Shown: positions 26,444 through 35,870, counted from the stretch's first letter. The stretch is 42,491 nucleotides of DNA from Sulfobacillus harzensis (GCF_012933365.1 NZ_JABBVZ010000028.1:1-42491), one strand, 5' to 3'. Numbers and translations: made by a program. The notes: generated by a model not told the origin, from the letters alone.

Positions 26444-28324
26444 ATGCAGGGTTTAGTGGAGATTTTGGTCTTGCCGCTCTTGGGAGCCGCGACCATCACC
26501 GCATTCAAGGGACTGATGCCCAAGAAGCTGCCAGGGATTTGGGCCAGCTTTCTCGTGGTGGTCAGTTTCATCTTGAGCATCCTTGCTGACAGTCGGGTTC
26601 ATGCCTTAGGAGCCAGCCACCGCGTCTTCTCCGGCGTGTTGTGGAACTGGGCCACAGGATTTGGTCCGACGATTCACTTCCGACTATATCTCGATCCGCT
26701 GTCGGCGGTGTGGCTGCTCATTATTACCGGTGTCGGGGCGTTGATTCACATCTACTCCATCGGCTATATGCACGATGATGCGGGTGAGGCGCGTTTCTTT
26801 TCCTATCTGAACTTCTTCATCTTTTCCATGCTGCTCTTGGTGCTGGCGGGCAATCTCATTGTGCTCTTGATTGGTTGGGCACTGGTGGGGTTGGCCTCGT
26901 ATTTCCTGATTGGGTTCTGGTACGAGCGGCCGACCGCCGTTGCCGCCGCCAAGAAGGCGTTTGTCATGAATACCTTGGGCGATATCGGGATTTTGTTGGG
27001 TTTGGCGCTCTTATACATCCACTATCACGGGGTCGGCTACACCCATTTGTTCCAAGCCTTTAGCACGGCCAAGCCGGGCTCGGCTTTCTTCGAGTGGAGC
27101 GCCTTCCTGCTGTATGTCGGCGCGATGGCCAAATCGGCACAATTCCCGCTGCACATGTGGCTGGCCGATGCCATGGAGGGTCCCACCCCTGTGTCGGCCT
27201 TAATTCACGCGGCCACCATGGTGACCGCCGGCGTTTATTTGATGGCGCGGCTTTACCCGCTCTTGCGGCTCGCCCCCGTAACTCATGAGCTCATAGGTCT
27301 CATCGGCGCCTTTACGGCCATCTTCGCGGCCAGCGTCGCCTTTTTCCAGCAAGACATCAAGAAGGTGCTGGCCTATTCGACATTAAGTCAGTTGGGCTAC
27401 ATGTTCCTTGGGATTGGCGTCAGCGCCTATACCGCCAGTGTATTTCACTTCATGACCCACGCCTTCTTCAAGGCTTGTCTCTTCCTGGCGGCAGGAAGCG
27501 TCATCCATGCGCTGCAGGCCGAGCAGGATTTGAGCCAGATGGGTGGGTTGTGGAAGAAAATGCCGTGGACGATGGCCAGCTTCTTAGCGGCTACCTTGGC
27601 CATCTCCGGTATCCCGCCGTTTTCCGGCTACTTCTCCAAGGAAGCCATCTTGGGTCAGGCGTACAACTCGGGCCATTATTTCATCTGGGGCATTGGCGTG
27701 TTTACGGCCGGAATGACCACCTTCTATATGTTCCGTCTCTTCTTCCTGACCTTCTTTGGCAAGCCGCGCAATCAGCATCTTTACGATCACGCGCATGAAG
27801 CGCCTTTGGTCATGACCATCCCGGTGGTGATTTTAGGGGTGCTGTCCACAATCGGGGGGTTCTTTGGCGGCTGGCTGAATGGCTGGTTGGCTCCCGCCTT
27901 TCGTCTCTATCCGGGCGCATCGCACGCAGCATTGGAGTCGGGGCCGATGTTCGGCACGATTATCACGGTGGCTCTGGCAGTCATCGCCTTTATTGTCGCC
28001 TACCTGTTGTACATTCGCCGTGACACGGCACCGAAGGCCGGCACCAATCAGGCACCGGGTCTTTGGATGCTGAAGGCCTGGGGGATGGATGCGGTGTGGA
28101 TGGCTATCGTAGTCAATCCGTTGAAGGTATTGGGCGACGGCATGTTGCTGGTGGAGCGGGCCATTTTGGGCGGGGTAGCCGGAATCGCTGTGGGCATTCA
28201 GGCCTGGGCCAGCGACTTGGCTCCCATCCAGACCGGCTACGTGCGGCGCTACGCGCTCTCCATTATGGTCGGCGGCGTGGCGTTGTTGGCCTACTACCTG
28301 ATTCGCGTCGGATTCATCTCGTAA
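26444..28324 (+). CDS. nuoL: NADH-quinone oxidoreductase subunit L
   Basis: A 626-residue antiporter-like proton-pumping subunit, with about 14 core helices plus the C-terminal lateral helix region. Signature segments are LPLHMWLADAMEGPTPVSALIHAATMVTAG, STLSQLGYMFLGIG and FMTHAFFKACLFLAAGS, containing the conserved Lys and His of the proton path. The long C-terminal extension distinguishes NuoL from NuoM and NuoN. No AGGAGG-type site is strong here; GAAGGGG precedes at short distance. Confidence 0.96.
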   Translation: MQGLVEILVLPLLGAATITAFKGLMPKKLPGIWASFLVVVSFILSILADSRVHALGASHRVFSGVLWNWATGFGPTIHFRLYLDPLSAVWLLIITGVGALIHIYSIGYMHDDAGEARFFSYLNFFIFSMLLLVLAGNLIVLLIGWALVGLASYFLIGFWYERPTAVAAAKKAFVMNTLGDIGILLGLALLYIHYHGVGYTHLFQAFSTAKPGSAFFEWSAFLLYVGAMAKSAQFPLHMWLADAMEGPTPVSALIHAATMVTAGVYLMARLYPLLRLAPVTHELIGLIGAFTAIFAASVAFFQQDIKKVLAYSTLSQLGYMFLGIGVSAYTASVFHFMTHAFFKACLFLAAGSVIHALQAEQDLSQMGGLWKKMPWTMASFLAATLAISGIPPFSGYFSKEAILGQAYNSGHYFIWGIGVFTAGMTTFYMFRLFFLTFFGKPRNQHLYDHAHEAPLVMTIPVVILGVLSTIGGFFGGWLNGWLAPAFRLYPGASHAALESGPMFGTIITVALAVIAFIVAYLLYIRRDTAPKAGTNQAPGLWMLKAWGMDAVWMAIVVNPLKVLGDGMLLVERAILGGVAGIAVGIQAWASDLAPIQTGYVRRYALSIMVGGVALLAYYLIRVGFIS

Positions 28325-28342
28325 GGCTAAGGAGGCTAGGAC

Positions 28343-29782
28343 ATGTTTTTGGTATGGCTTTTAGCGGTGCCGCTCTTGGGCGCCATCGCAGCCTTGGTGG
28401 CCCCGGATCGGGCTGCCAAAGGGATTGCGGCCATCACCAGCGTGCTGACGTTGCTGGGTTATGCCGGCTTGCTGTTCATTAGCCGCGCATCCATCAATTG
28501 GGCCTGGATCCCCAAGTGGGGCATCCGCTTCCACTTGGTCGCTGACGGACTCTCGCTGTTCCTGTTAGGGCTATCAGCCGTCATGTTTGTGGTGGCGGTG
28601 TTGGCATCCAATAAGGAGGCAGGCCGGACTTACTACTTCTGGGTGCTGGTGCTGGCGTTTTCCACCTTCGGTCTCTTCGCGGCGGTGGACTTGTTTGTCT
28701 TCTATGTGTTCTGGGAGGTGCTGCTGATTCCGGTCTTCTTCCTTCTGACGGGATGGTCGGGAGAAAAGGGTCGGAAGGCCGCCATGAAGTGGCTGGTTAT
28801 GAACTTGGTCGGAAGCTTCTTCATGTTGGTGGGGGTGGTCGCCCTGGCGGTCATCCACAATCAGAACGGGGGCGGCTTTACCTTTGAAATCGCCCAGCTG
28901 AGCCACATGTCAATGGCCAGCGGGGTAGCCAGCTGGCTGTTCTTCGCCTTTCTGGTGGCCTTTGCCATCAAGGCGCCGCTCTGGCCCTTGCACGGATGGA
29001 TGCCGGAAACCTATCGCGAGTCTGAATCGCCGGTGACGGCCATTATTTCCGGCGTCTTGTCGAAGGCGGGCATTTACGGGATTCTTCGGGTGATGATTCC
29101 CATCTTTATGCCCCAGTTTCACCAATACCAGATGTGGCTTTTGATTGTGGCCACCATCGGACTCTTGTATGGAGCGTTCATGGCGCTGCGGCAAACCGAC
29201 ATGAAGATGGTGACTGCCTATGGCTCCTTGTCCCACATGGCCATGATGGCATTGGGGATATTCTCCCTGACCCAAGCGGGATTGCTTGGCACCACCTTCT
29301 ACATGGTGGCTCACGGATTGATGGTGGGCGGCTTGTTCTTGGTGCTGGGGCTTTTGGAGAAGCGCACCGGCACCCGCTCGATGGCAGAGCTGGCGGGCTT
29401 GAACCGTTCGGCGCCCCGCCTGGCGGCCTATTTCCTCTTCTTCGTGCTAGGGACACTGGGACTTCCGGGCCTTCCGGGATTCGCGGGTGAGTACATGATT
29501 ATTCAGGGGCTCATCATTTCCCATGTGGTTTTCGCTGTCATTGCGGGGTTTGTGCTGATTGTGGCTGCCTGGTATATGCTCCGGGTGTTCCAAGGCGTGA
29601 TGCAGGGACCTGTGCGCACCAGCGGCATCAAGGATCTGTTTACAGGTCAGGTGGTATGGCTGGTGCCCTTGGCTGGTTTGGTGATTTTGTTGGGCGTGTG
29701 GCCTGCCGGGATTACCAGCCATGCGGTTCCGTCTCTTTATCACGCCATGCATGTGGCGTTAGGGAAAGGAGGCGTGCGCTGA
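28343..29782 (+). CDS. nuoM: NADH-quinone oxidoreductase subunit M
   Basis: A 479-residue antiporter-like proton-pumping subunit with about 14 helices. VFYVFWEVLLIPVFFLLTGW carries the conserved glutamate of helix 5, KAPLWPLHGWMPETYRESESPVTAI the central lysine region, and TAYGSLSHMAMMALGI the helix-8 element. AAGGAGGC precedes ATG 28343. The stop codon shares a base with the nuoN start. Confidence 0.96.
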   Translation: MFLVWLLAVPLLGAIAALVAPDRAAKGIAAITSVLTLLGYAGLLFISRASINWAWIPKWGIRFHLVADGLSLFLLGLSAVMFVVAVLASNKEAGRTYYFWVLVLAFSTFGLFAAVDLFVFYVFWEVLLIPVFFLLTGWSGEKGRKAAMKWLVMNLVGSFFMLVGVVALAVIHNQNGGGFTFEIAQLSHMSMASGVASWLFFAFLVAFAIKAPLWPLHGWMPETYRESESPVTAIISGVLSKAGIYGILRVMIPIFMPQFHQYQMWLLIVATIGLLYGAFMALRQTDMKMVTAYGSLSHMAMMALGIFSLTQAGLLGTTFYMVAHGLMVGGLFLVLGLLEKRTGTRSMAELAGLNRSAPRLAAYFLFFVLGTLGLPGLPGFAGEYMIIQGLIISHVVFAVIAGFVLIVAAWYMLRVFQGVMQGPVRTSGIKDLFTGQVVWLVPLAGLVILLGVWPAGITSHAVPSLYHAMHVALGKGGVR

Positions 29783-31194
29783 TGAGCTACGCCTTGTGGC
29801 CCGAGTATAGTGTGATCATTGGCATCTTCATCACCATGTTTTCCGTCATGGCGTTTAAGGCGCGCTCCATTCAAGCCTATTGGGTGGCCCTGACCACAAT
29901 TGTCGCTTCAGGCCTTATTACCGTAGTGGATTGGGGAAGCCCAGGCTTCCCGGCATCGCTTTATGCTCATGGGTTGTCAGTGGATGCCTTTAGCTTGGTG
30001 GTTAACGGACTGGTTCTACTAGCAGCGGGCGGAGCGCTGCTGATTGGCTGGAACGACCGGCGATATGGCCCAGACTTCCCCGTGTTGGTGCTCTTGGCCA
30101 TGCTGGGCATGATGGTGCTGGGAATGGCCAACAACTTCATCGTGCTGTTTATCGGCATTGAGCTGTTGTCGTTGCCGCTCTATATCCTCGCCGCCAGCCA
30201 CGGGCCCGGACCGAGTGGTGAAGCAGGGCTGAAGTATTTGCTGTTGGGGGCGTTTTCTAGCGGCATCCTGCTGTTTGGCTTAGCCCTCTTATATGGATCG
30301 TCCGGCACAATGGTTTTCACGCAGTTGGATCCGTCCCATATGATTTTCCCGTTAGCGGCCGGGGGACTGGCGCTGACGGTGGTTGGGCTCACCTTCAAAC
30401 TGGGCATTGTGCCGTTCCACATGTGGATCCCGGACGTCTACGAGGGTTCGCCCACGCCGGTGACCAGCTATATGGCTTTTGGCACCAAAGTCGGAGCCGC
30501 GGCCATCTTAATGCGCTTTCTCTTCTTTGGGTTTTCCTTGGACACCGGCTGGTGGGGCCCGGCTCTGGGCTATTTGGCGGTTCTCACCATGGTGGTCGGC
30601 AATCTATTGGCCTTGGCGCAAAAGGATCTTAAGCGGTTGCTGGCCTATTCCGGAATTGCCAACGCCGGCTATCTCTTGGTGGGAATTGCCGCGCACAATA
30701 TGTTCGGGGCGCGAGCCTTGTTGTTCTACCTGTTGCCATACGGCTTAGCCGTGTTGGCCGCGTTTGCCGTGATTTACATGGTGGCGGGTGAACGGGAAAG
30801 CCTGACGGTTAATGACTTGTCGGGACTCTATCGCCGCTCTCCGTGGCTGGCCGGCTTTTTAGCCGTTGCCATGCTGTCTATGGCCGGCATTCCCTTGACA
30901 GGAGGCTTTGTCGGCAAGTTCTATCTCATTCAAGCGGCGCTGTTTGCCAACCAGCCGGGCTTGGCGATTGGATTGGTGGTCGGTGCGATGGTCGGGTTGG
31001 CAGCCTATGTCCGCCCCTTGCAGCGGGCCTTTTCTGCTCCCAGCGGCGAGGTTGACACCCAACCGATCCGTTGGCCCTTGGCTGGGGCCATTGTGCTGGT
31101 GGTGGCGGTGGTTGGGACCATCGGACTAGGCGTCTACCCGGCACCCGTGGTGCATATCGTAAATCACTCAGCTGCTTTCTATTGGTTGCGCTAA
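29782..31194 (+). CDS. nuoN: NADH-quinone oxidoreductase subunit N
   Basis: A 470-residue third antiporter-like proton-pumping subunit. GIELLSLPLYILAAS carries the helix-5 glutamate, and KLGIVPFHMWIPDVYEGSPTPVT and YSGIANAGYLLVGIA are family signatures. ATG 29782 overlaps the nuoM stop by one base and is preceded by GGAAAGGAGGCG; a longer in-frame start at 29656 would overlap nuoM and is rejected. It is the last gene of the operon; no terminator hairpin follows, so transcripts may continue into the prenyl synthase gene. Confidence 0.96.
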   Translation: MSYALWPEYSVIIGIFITMFSVMAFKARSIQAYWVALTTIVASGLITVVDWGSPGFPASLYAHGLSVDAFSLVVNGLVLLAAGGALLIGWNDRRYGPDFPVLVLLAMLGMMVLGMANNFIVLFIGIELLSLPLYILAASHGPGPSGEAGLKYLLLGAFSSGILLFGLALLYGSSGTMVFTQLDPSHMIFPLAAGGLALTVVGLTFKLGIVPFHMWIPDVYEGSPTPVTSYMAFGTKVGAAAILMRFLFFGFSLDTGWWGPALGYLAVLTMVVGNLLALAQKDLKRLLAYSGIANAGYLLVGIAAHNMFGARALLFYLLPYGLAVLAAFAVIYMVAGERESLTVNDLSGLYRRSPWLAGFLAVAMLSMAGIPLTGGFVGKFYLIQAALFANQPGLAIGLVVGAMVGLAAYVRPLQRAFSAPSGEVDTQPIRWPLAGAIVLVVAVVGTIGLGVYPAPVVHIVNHSAAFYWLR

Positions 31195-31208
31195 GCGGCT
31201 TTTCGGCA

Positions 31209-31217
31209 TGATATGAT
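31209..31217 (+). promoter_or_regulatory. Extended -10 promoter for the prenyl synthase-rex operon
   Basis: TGA-TATGAT (31209-31217) fits an extended -10; TTGCGC (31186-31191) upstream is a possible but poorly spaced -35 (20 bases). Transcription would start near 31224, before AAAGGAG (31254-31260). No Rex-like palindrome is seen in this leader. Confidence 0.5.
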
Positions 31218-31268
31218 GGAGCGGAGACTCTTCTGTTTCATTGCAAACCCGTTAAAGGAGCTACGCGA

Positions 31269-32222
31269 TTGGGCCTGTTCACCCTGATAGCTGACCAAAT
31301 GGCAGCTGTCGACCGACGGCTGAAGGAAGTGCTGGAGCAGCACAACCCGGTCGTTCGCGAAGTATCGGACTATTTACAGGAGGCCAGTGGCAAACGGCTT
31401 CGGCCCGCGCTGGTGTTATTGGCTGGGCAATTTGGCCAGGCCCCGGCGGTTGCGTCCGATTTGTTGGACGTGGCCTCGGGGGTTGAGATGATTCATATGG
31501 CTACCTTGGTGCATGACGACATCATTGACGAAGCCGACATGCGTCGGGGAATCCCGGCCGTGCGCTCCAAATTCTCAAATCCAGTGGCGGTGCTGGCGGG
31601 TGATTTCCTTTTCGCCCGCGCCTTCCAACTGCTGTCGGCAACGGGACGGCCGGAAATTGTGAATTTGGCCGCGGATGTGGTCTATGTGATGTCTACCGGG
31701 GAAATCAGCCAGCATCTGGATCAGGGCAAAATCGCCTCGGAGGCCGCCTATTGGCGGCGCATCGAGGCCAAGACCGGCCATTTCCTAGAGGCTTGCTGCC
31801 GGCTAGGCGCGGTGGCTTCTCGGGCTCCGCAGTCGGTTCAGGATGCGCTGGGCCGTTATGGGCACCATATTGGCCTAGCGTATCAGGTGATTGATGACTT
31901 GCTGGATTGGACCGCCGACCCTGAACGGTTGGGCAAGGCGGTGGGGGAGGATATCGCGGCGGGCATCTACACGCTTCCGGTAATTCATGGATTGGAGACA
32001 CCAGAGTTCCGGGCGCCGCTTAAGGCGGCGCTCGAACAGGGGGCGGAGTCGGTAGATGCCGTGCGGGAGCTCCTGGTTGAGAGTGGCGCGCTCGCGTATT
32101 GTCAGCGACGGGCTGGCGAACACTTGCAGGCGGCCCGCGAGGCTCTTGCCGAAGTGTCTTCCGGTCCCGAACGGCAGGCGCTCGAAGATGTAGCGGAATT
32201 TATAGGAGTTAGGGATCATTAA
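31269..32222 (+). CDS. Long-chain polyprenyl diphosphate synthase (heptaprenyl/hexaprenyl type)
   Basis: A 317-residue trans-prenyltransferase. The GKRLRP substrate motif (41-46), first aspartate-rich motif DDIID (83-87), GDFLFARAF and second aspartate-rich motif DDLLD (209-213) are all present. The residues just before the first motif are small (ATLVH) rather than bulky aromatics, which in this family favours long products (about C30-C40). Its likely role is the menaquinone side chain, supplying the electron acceptor of the complex I encoded upstream. The start is TTG 31269, nine bases after AAAGGAG. In Firmicutes a small partner subunit (HepS) is often needed; none is seen in the window. 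The stop overlaps the rex start by one base. Confidence 0.88.
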   Translation: MGLFTLIADQMAAVDRRLKEVLEQHNPVVREVSDYLQEASGKRLRPALVLLAGQFGQAPAVASDLLDVASGVEMIHMATLVHDDIIDEADMRRGIPAVRSKFSNPVAVLAGDFLFARAFQLLSATGRPEIVNLAADVVYVMSTGEISQHLDQGKIASEAAYWRRIEAKTGHFLEACCRLGAVASRAPQSVQDALGRYGHHIGLAYQVIDDLLDWTADPERLGKAVGEDIAAGIYTLPVIHGLETPEFRAPLKAALEQGAESVDAVRELLVESGALAYCQRRAGEHLQAAREALAEVSSGPERQALEDVAEFIGVRDH

Positions 32223-32872
32223 TGCAGCGACATGACGGCAAGTTGCGAAAAATACCGGAGACCACCATTCGGCGCCTGCCTGCGTATCTTCGGGCATTGA
32301 CACTGACAGGTCTGGACCGCGTGACCTCGGAGACCTTAGGTCAGGCTTCCGGTTATTCCTCTGAGCAGGTGCGCAAGGACCTCGCCTACTTCGGGGCCTT
32401 TGGCACCCGCGGGGTGGGCTATGACGTATCCATGCTGACGCAGGAAATTCGCCACATACTGCAGCTGGATCAAGGGGTGCGGGCTGTGGTGGTGGGAGCC
32501 GGCCGACTGGGTACGGCCCTCGTACGCCACACCGACGAAATGGCCAGTGACGTGGTCATTAGCGCCGTCGTGGACATCAACCCTGTGGTGATAGGCACAG
32601 CGCTGGGGCATTTGACGGTGGAGCCGCTAGACCACTTGGAGGACTTGATTGCTGAGCGGGACATCGGGATGGGCATCATTACCGTCCCGGCGGCGGGAGC
32701 GCAGGCGGTGTGCAACCGCTTAGTGGCGGCGGGGGTGCACGCCATTTTAAACTTTGCGCCCACCTCGCTTACCGTGGGCAATCCAGAAGTCTTCGTGCAA
32801 GACATTGACCTCACCCTGGAAATGCAGGCGTTGGCGTACTTCGTGGGAACGGCGGCCCGCACGCGACCTTGA
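32222..32872 (+). CDS. rex: Redox-sensing transcriptional repressor Rex
   Basis: A 216-residue repressor. The N-terminal winged helix (about 10-75) includes IRRLPAYLRAL, SEQVRKDLAYFG and GTRGVGYDV, the DNA-recognition signatures of Rex. A Rossmann domain follows with VGAGRLGTAL (91-100), and the C-terminal helix (EMQALAYFVG) swaps between subunits. Rex binds TTGTGAA-N4-TTCACAA sites when NAD+ is high and releases DNA when NADH rises. A candidate site lies in the nuo leader at 17470-17487. Co-transcription with the prenyl synthase ties redox control to quinone supply. It overlaps the EamA gene by 4 bases. Confidence 0.96.
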   Translation: MQRHDGKLRKIPETTIRRLPAYLRALTLTGLDRVTSETLGQASGYSSEQVRKDLAYFGAFGTRGVGYDVSMLTQEIRHILQLDQGVRAVVVGAGRLGTALVRHTDEMASDVVISAVVDINPVVIGTALGHLTVEPLDHLEDLIAERDIGMGIITVPAAGAQAVCNRLVAAGVHAILNFAPTSLTVGNPEVFVQDIDLTLEMQALAYFVGTAARTRP

Positions 32873-33765
32873 AGAGCGACCGACGCGGGGAACTAGGGAT
32901 TTCGCTCATCGTGCTCAGTTGGGGAATTAACTATGTGGTGACCAAAATTGGGGTCGCCCAGCTGTCCCCAGTGGATTTCGTTTTTTGGCGGTTTGTTGGC
33001 ACCGCCCTTTTTGCGTTGCCTTGGACTCTTAGAAAGCGGCCGCGAGGGCGGCGCGAGTGGCTCGGCATCGTGGTCATGGGATTGGTCGGGGTCTCCCTCT
33101 ATCAATGGCTCTTCTCAACCGCACTAAACTTGACGCTTTCTGCAAATGTAGCCTTCATTTTCAACCTGTCACCGCTCTTGACGCTGCTCTGGCAGCGTGT
33201 CGTCCAGAGACGGGTCATGGGTCAACACATCTGGTGGGGGGCGGCTCTATCGTTCGCGGGCGTGGCGCTATTGGCGCGCGCTTCGCTTCACGGCGGCGGG
33301 TATCTTGGGGATGTCTTCGCGCTGGGAGCCGCGGCGTCTTGGAGTGCTTTTGCCCTCATTACGGACCATTTTCGGGTGTCGGTGACGGGGCTTGCGCAGA
33401 CAGGATGGATTAGCCTGATCGGGGCGTTGGGATTATTGCCCTTTGTAAATTTCGCCGCACCGTGGCAGGCGGGTGGCAGTACGGTATGGCCACTTCTCTA
33501 CACCATTATTTTTGTGACTCTGATGGGGCTCTCACTCTGGCAGACCGCCGTTGCCAGCTTAGGAGCCGGACGGGCCTCTTTGATGCTGTATATTATTCCG
33601 TTGGTGGCAGCGGTGGCCGGCTGGGTGTTTTTGGGCGAACGGCTCGGCATTTTGGAGGGGGTAGGTGCGGTGGCAATTTTGGCGGGGGTGGCGTGGGCCG
33701 ACGGGCGCTTTATGCGGCAAAAGTCCGGGCCCATGGAACCTCCGGCGGCGGAAGAGAGCGTATGA
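32869..33765 (+). CDS. EamA/DMT-superfamily transporter
   Basis: A 298-residue membrane protein with about ten helices arranged as two EamA repeats (residues about 10-140 and 150-285). Typical elements are SWGINYVVTKIG at the start, LSANVAFIFNLSPLLTLLW in the first half and LGAGRASLMLYIIPLVAAV with LGERLGILEGVGAVAI in the second. Family members export amino acids, metabolites or drugs; the substrate is not predictable. The start is TTG 32869, overlapping the rex stop by 4 bases. The upstream ribosome binding site is poor, so translation probably depends on coupling. Confidence 0.85.
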   Translation: MKSDRRGELGISLIVLSWGINYVVTKIGVAQLSPVDFVFWRFVGTALFALPWTLRKRPRGRREWLGIVVMGLVGVSLYQWLFSTALNLTLSANVAFIFNLSPLLTLLWQRVVQRRVMGQHIWWGAALSFAGVALLARASLHGGGYLGDVFALGAAASWSAFALITDHFRVSVTGLAQTGWISLIGALGLLPFVNFAAPWQAGGSTVWPLLYTIIFVTLMGLSLWQTAVASLGAGRASLMLYIIPLVAAVAGWVFLGERLGILEGVGAVAILAGVAWADGRFMRQKSGPMEPPAAEESV

Positions 33766-34259
33766 TCCAGCTTCCGCGAAGCACATGGATTATGGGACCC
33801 ATGACCCCGGAGGCTGCTGGTGAGGTGGTTCAGTGGCGGTACCCGCCTCCCTTCGACTTCTACAATCTCGAACCGGCGCCCGAAGTGCTGGCGGAACTTC
33901 TCGATGGCTCCTATCATGTTGCCCGAGACACGTCCGGGCGGGTGGCCGCTTTCTATTGCACCGGTGTGGCCGCGCGGGTGCCGGACGGCGTGTATAGCGA
34001 GAACTATCTGGATGTCGGGTTGGGGTTGCGGCCCGATCTTACTGGCCGGCGGCTGGGCGGCCCGTTTCTTGAAGATGTGCTGGAGGTGCTTGCGCGCAGT
34101 TCTCCAATCGCTGGGTTTCGCCTCACCGTCGCCACCCGCAATCAGCGCGCTGTCCGCCTCTATCAACGGCTTGGCTTTGCCATTGTTCGCACATTCAGCG
34201 CCGCCAGCGGCTCGTTTTGGGTGATGGTGCTACCGCTTTCGGCCGATACGCCCAGCTAA
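33762..34259 (+). CDS. GNAT family N-acetyltransferase
   Basis: A 165-residue acyl-CoA-dependent acetyltransferase. The acetyl-CoA-binding segment is LGLRPDLTGRRLGGPFLEDV (motif A, R-x-x-G-x-x type), followed by RLTVATRNQRAVRLYQRLGF (motif B), as in RimI-like proteins. The substrate is unknown. ATG 33762 overlaps the transporter stop by 4 bases; an upstream in-frame start at 33462 would lie inside the transporter gene and is rejected. Its last 30 bases overlap the converging ubiB-like gene. Confidence 0.82.
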   Translation: MIQLPRSTWIMGPMTPEAAGEVVQWRYPPPFDFYNLEPAPEVLAELLDGSYHVARDTSGRVAAFYCTGVAARVPDGVYSENYLDVGLGLRPDLTGRRLGGPFLEDVLEVLARSSPIAGFRLTVATRNQRAVRLYQRLGFAIVRTFSAASGSFWVMVLPLSADTPS

Positions 34260-35870
34260 AAAGACGAGGGCTCCAATCGCCAAAAGCACACGCCCCAGCC
34301 AGAGCGTGTGGTTTCCGAGCGCCATGACACCGGCAATGACCAGGCCAACGGCTGAGAGATTGCTGGAGAGAAGGCGCACGGAGCGATTTACGCGCGCCAA
34401 TTCCGTCTGCCCGCGGACCCATTCGATTTGCGTCTCGAGGTTCCCTTGGTCCAATGTGTGGAGCACCTTGGCGGAAAGGAGGGGCAGTTCGGCAAGGGTA
34501 CGGGCATAGCGCTTGGCGTGCTGAGCCATATAGCCCGCTGTCCCGCCAGCCTCCTCGGTGACAAAGCGGCGCACGTAGGGGGTAAAGAGTTCTATCAGGT
34601 TGATTTCGGGATAGATGGCGGTCGACAGCCCCACCAATATGGCGATGGCGCGGCCTAAGAAAGCAAAGTAGCCGGGCACTTGAATGGCCTGGTCGCGCAA
34701 AATGCTTTCCGCATCGCGCAGCATTTGCGGGATATCCAGATTCCCCAACTGATCCAAGGTTTCGGCGTAATAGCGGTCGAAGAGATAGCTGAGGCGGCGG
34801 CGAAGCGCCGCGATGTCTGCGTCCGGGCGGATCATGCCGATGGCCGACATGGCCTCAATGAGAGCCCCCGGGTCGCGGGTGGAGACGGCCACAAAAATGT
34901 GGCGGATGTGGCGTTTGGTGGCTAAGTCGAGGCTTCCCACCATGCCGTAGTCTAAAAGCACAATGCGGCCGTCATCATCCACTAAGAGGTTCCCCGCATG
35001 AGGATCGGCATGATATAGACCCGATTCCAACACCATGTGGAGATACAGGCGGATGACCCGTTCCGCCACCTGTGCGCGCGAAATGTTGTGCGCTTCGAGT
35101 TCAGCCACCCGATCGATTTTGATGCCCTCGCAGAATTCCATCACCAGCACACGGCCGGTGGAAAGGGCGGGAAAGGTTTCAGGGACCACGACGGTTGGAT
35201 CGGCGGCCAAGTCCTCGCGGATGGCTTCCGTGTTCGTGAGTTCGCGATGATAGTCCAATTCCTCAAAGACCAAGCGGCGAAATTCGCGCAGCACCGTCCG
35301 TAGGTCAAACGTGCGCCCAAAGTGTGAAAAACGGGTGGCTAAGGAAACAACCCATCCGAGTGCCTTCAGGTCAGCTTCGACAATGCGATGAATACCGGGA
35401 CGCTGCACTTTGACAGCGACACGTGGGCCGTCCTTGAGGACCGCTTCGTAAACTTGACCTAAGGATGCGGCCGCGACCGGCGTTTCGCCAAACCACACAA
35501 AGTGATCGGAAAGCGAGCCCAGCTCCTTTTCCAAAATGGGCCGGACAGCGGCCCAAGGCGCGGCCTGGACACTATCTTGCAGTTTAGCCAGCTCGTCTAA
35601 ATAGGGTTTGGGAAGGAGGTCCACGCGGCTAGACAGAAATTGGCCGACTTTGATGAGAAGGCCCCCCATTTCCTCCGCGCGGCGGCGAAAGCGAGTTGCT
35701 TGGCGTTGGTACAGGGCAGTACGGCGCGGTTCCGCCACGTCCGGGGGTTGATTTTTTAAGGTGAGTGCCTGCCAAATGAGCTCCACCATGATAGACACGA
35801 AGAGGAAGGTAATGCGGTAGCTGCGCCACAGAACAGACCGGGTGGACGCACTCTGGGCGCGACGATCCAT
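34230..35870 (-). CDS. ubiB: UbiB/ABC1 atypical kinase-like protein
   Basis: A 546-residue protein of the ADCK/UbiB family. Diagnostic motifs are the KxGQ element (LLIKVGQFLSSR), the alanine-rich loop AAASLGQVYEA that replaces a normal P-loop, VKVQRPG with the conserved lysine, MEFCEGIKID, HADPHAGNLL (catalytic loop) and LLDYGMVG (DFG-like). The last 60 residues form two membrane helices. UbiB proteins are ATPases that support quinone biosynthesis, probably by extracting lipid intermediates from the membrane. The start at 35870 is supported by GAGGAGGGA four to five bases upstream on the minus strand; an earlier in-frame TTG at 35885 would overlap that site. It converges with the GNAT gene. 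Confidence 0.9.
   Translation of the reverse strand: MDRRAQSASTRSVLWRSYRITFLFVSIMVELIWQALTLKNQPPDVAEPRRTALYQRQATRFRRRAEEMGGLLIKVGQFLSSRVDLLPKPYLDELAKLQDSVQAAPWAAVRPILEKELGSLSDHFVWFGETPVAAASLGQVYEAVLKDGPRVAVKVQRPGIHRIVEADLKALGWVVSLATRFSHFGRTFDLRTVLREFRRLVFEELDYHRELTNTEAIREDLAADPTVVVPETFPALSTGRVLVMEFCEGIKIDRVAELEAHNISRAQVAERVIRLYLHMVLESGLYHADPHAGNLLVDDDGRIVLLDYGMVGSLDLATKRHIRHIFVAVSTRDPGALIEAMSAIGMIRPDADIAALRRRLSYLFDRYYAETLDQLGNLDIPQMLRDAESILRDQAIQVPGYFAFLGRAIAILVGLSTAIYPEINLIELFTPYVRRFVTEEAGGTAGYMAQHAKRYARTLAELPLLSAKVLHTLDQGNLETQIEWVRGQTELARVNRSVRLLSSNLSAVGLVIAGVMALGNHTLWLGRVLLAIGALVFLAGRIGRKR

Noticed and set aside
34230..34259. Overlap of the acetyltransferase and ubiB-like 3' ends as a sign of a frameshift or wrong annotation
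   Set aside because: Both proteins keep intact family motifs and plausible ends; a 30-base convergent overlap is acceptable in such a compact region.
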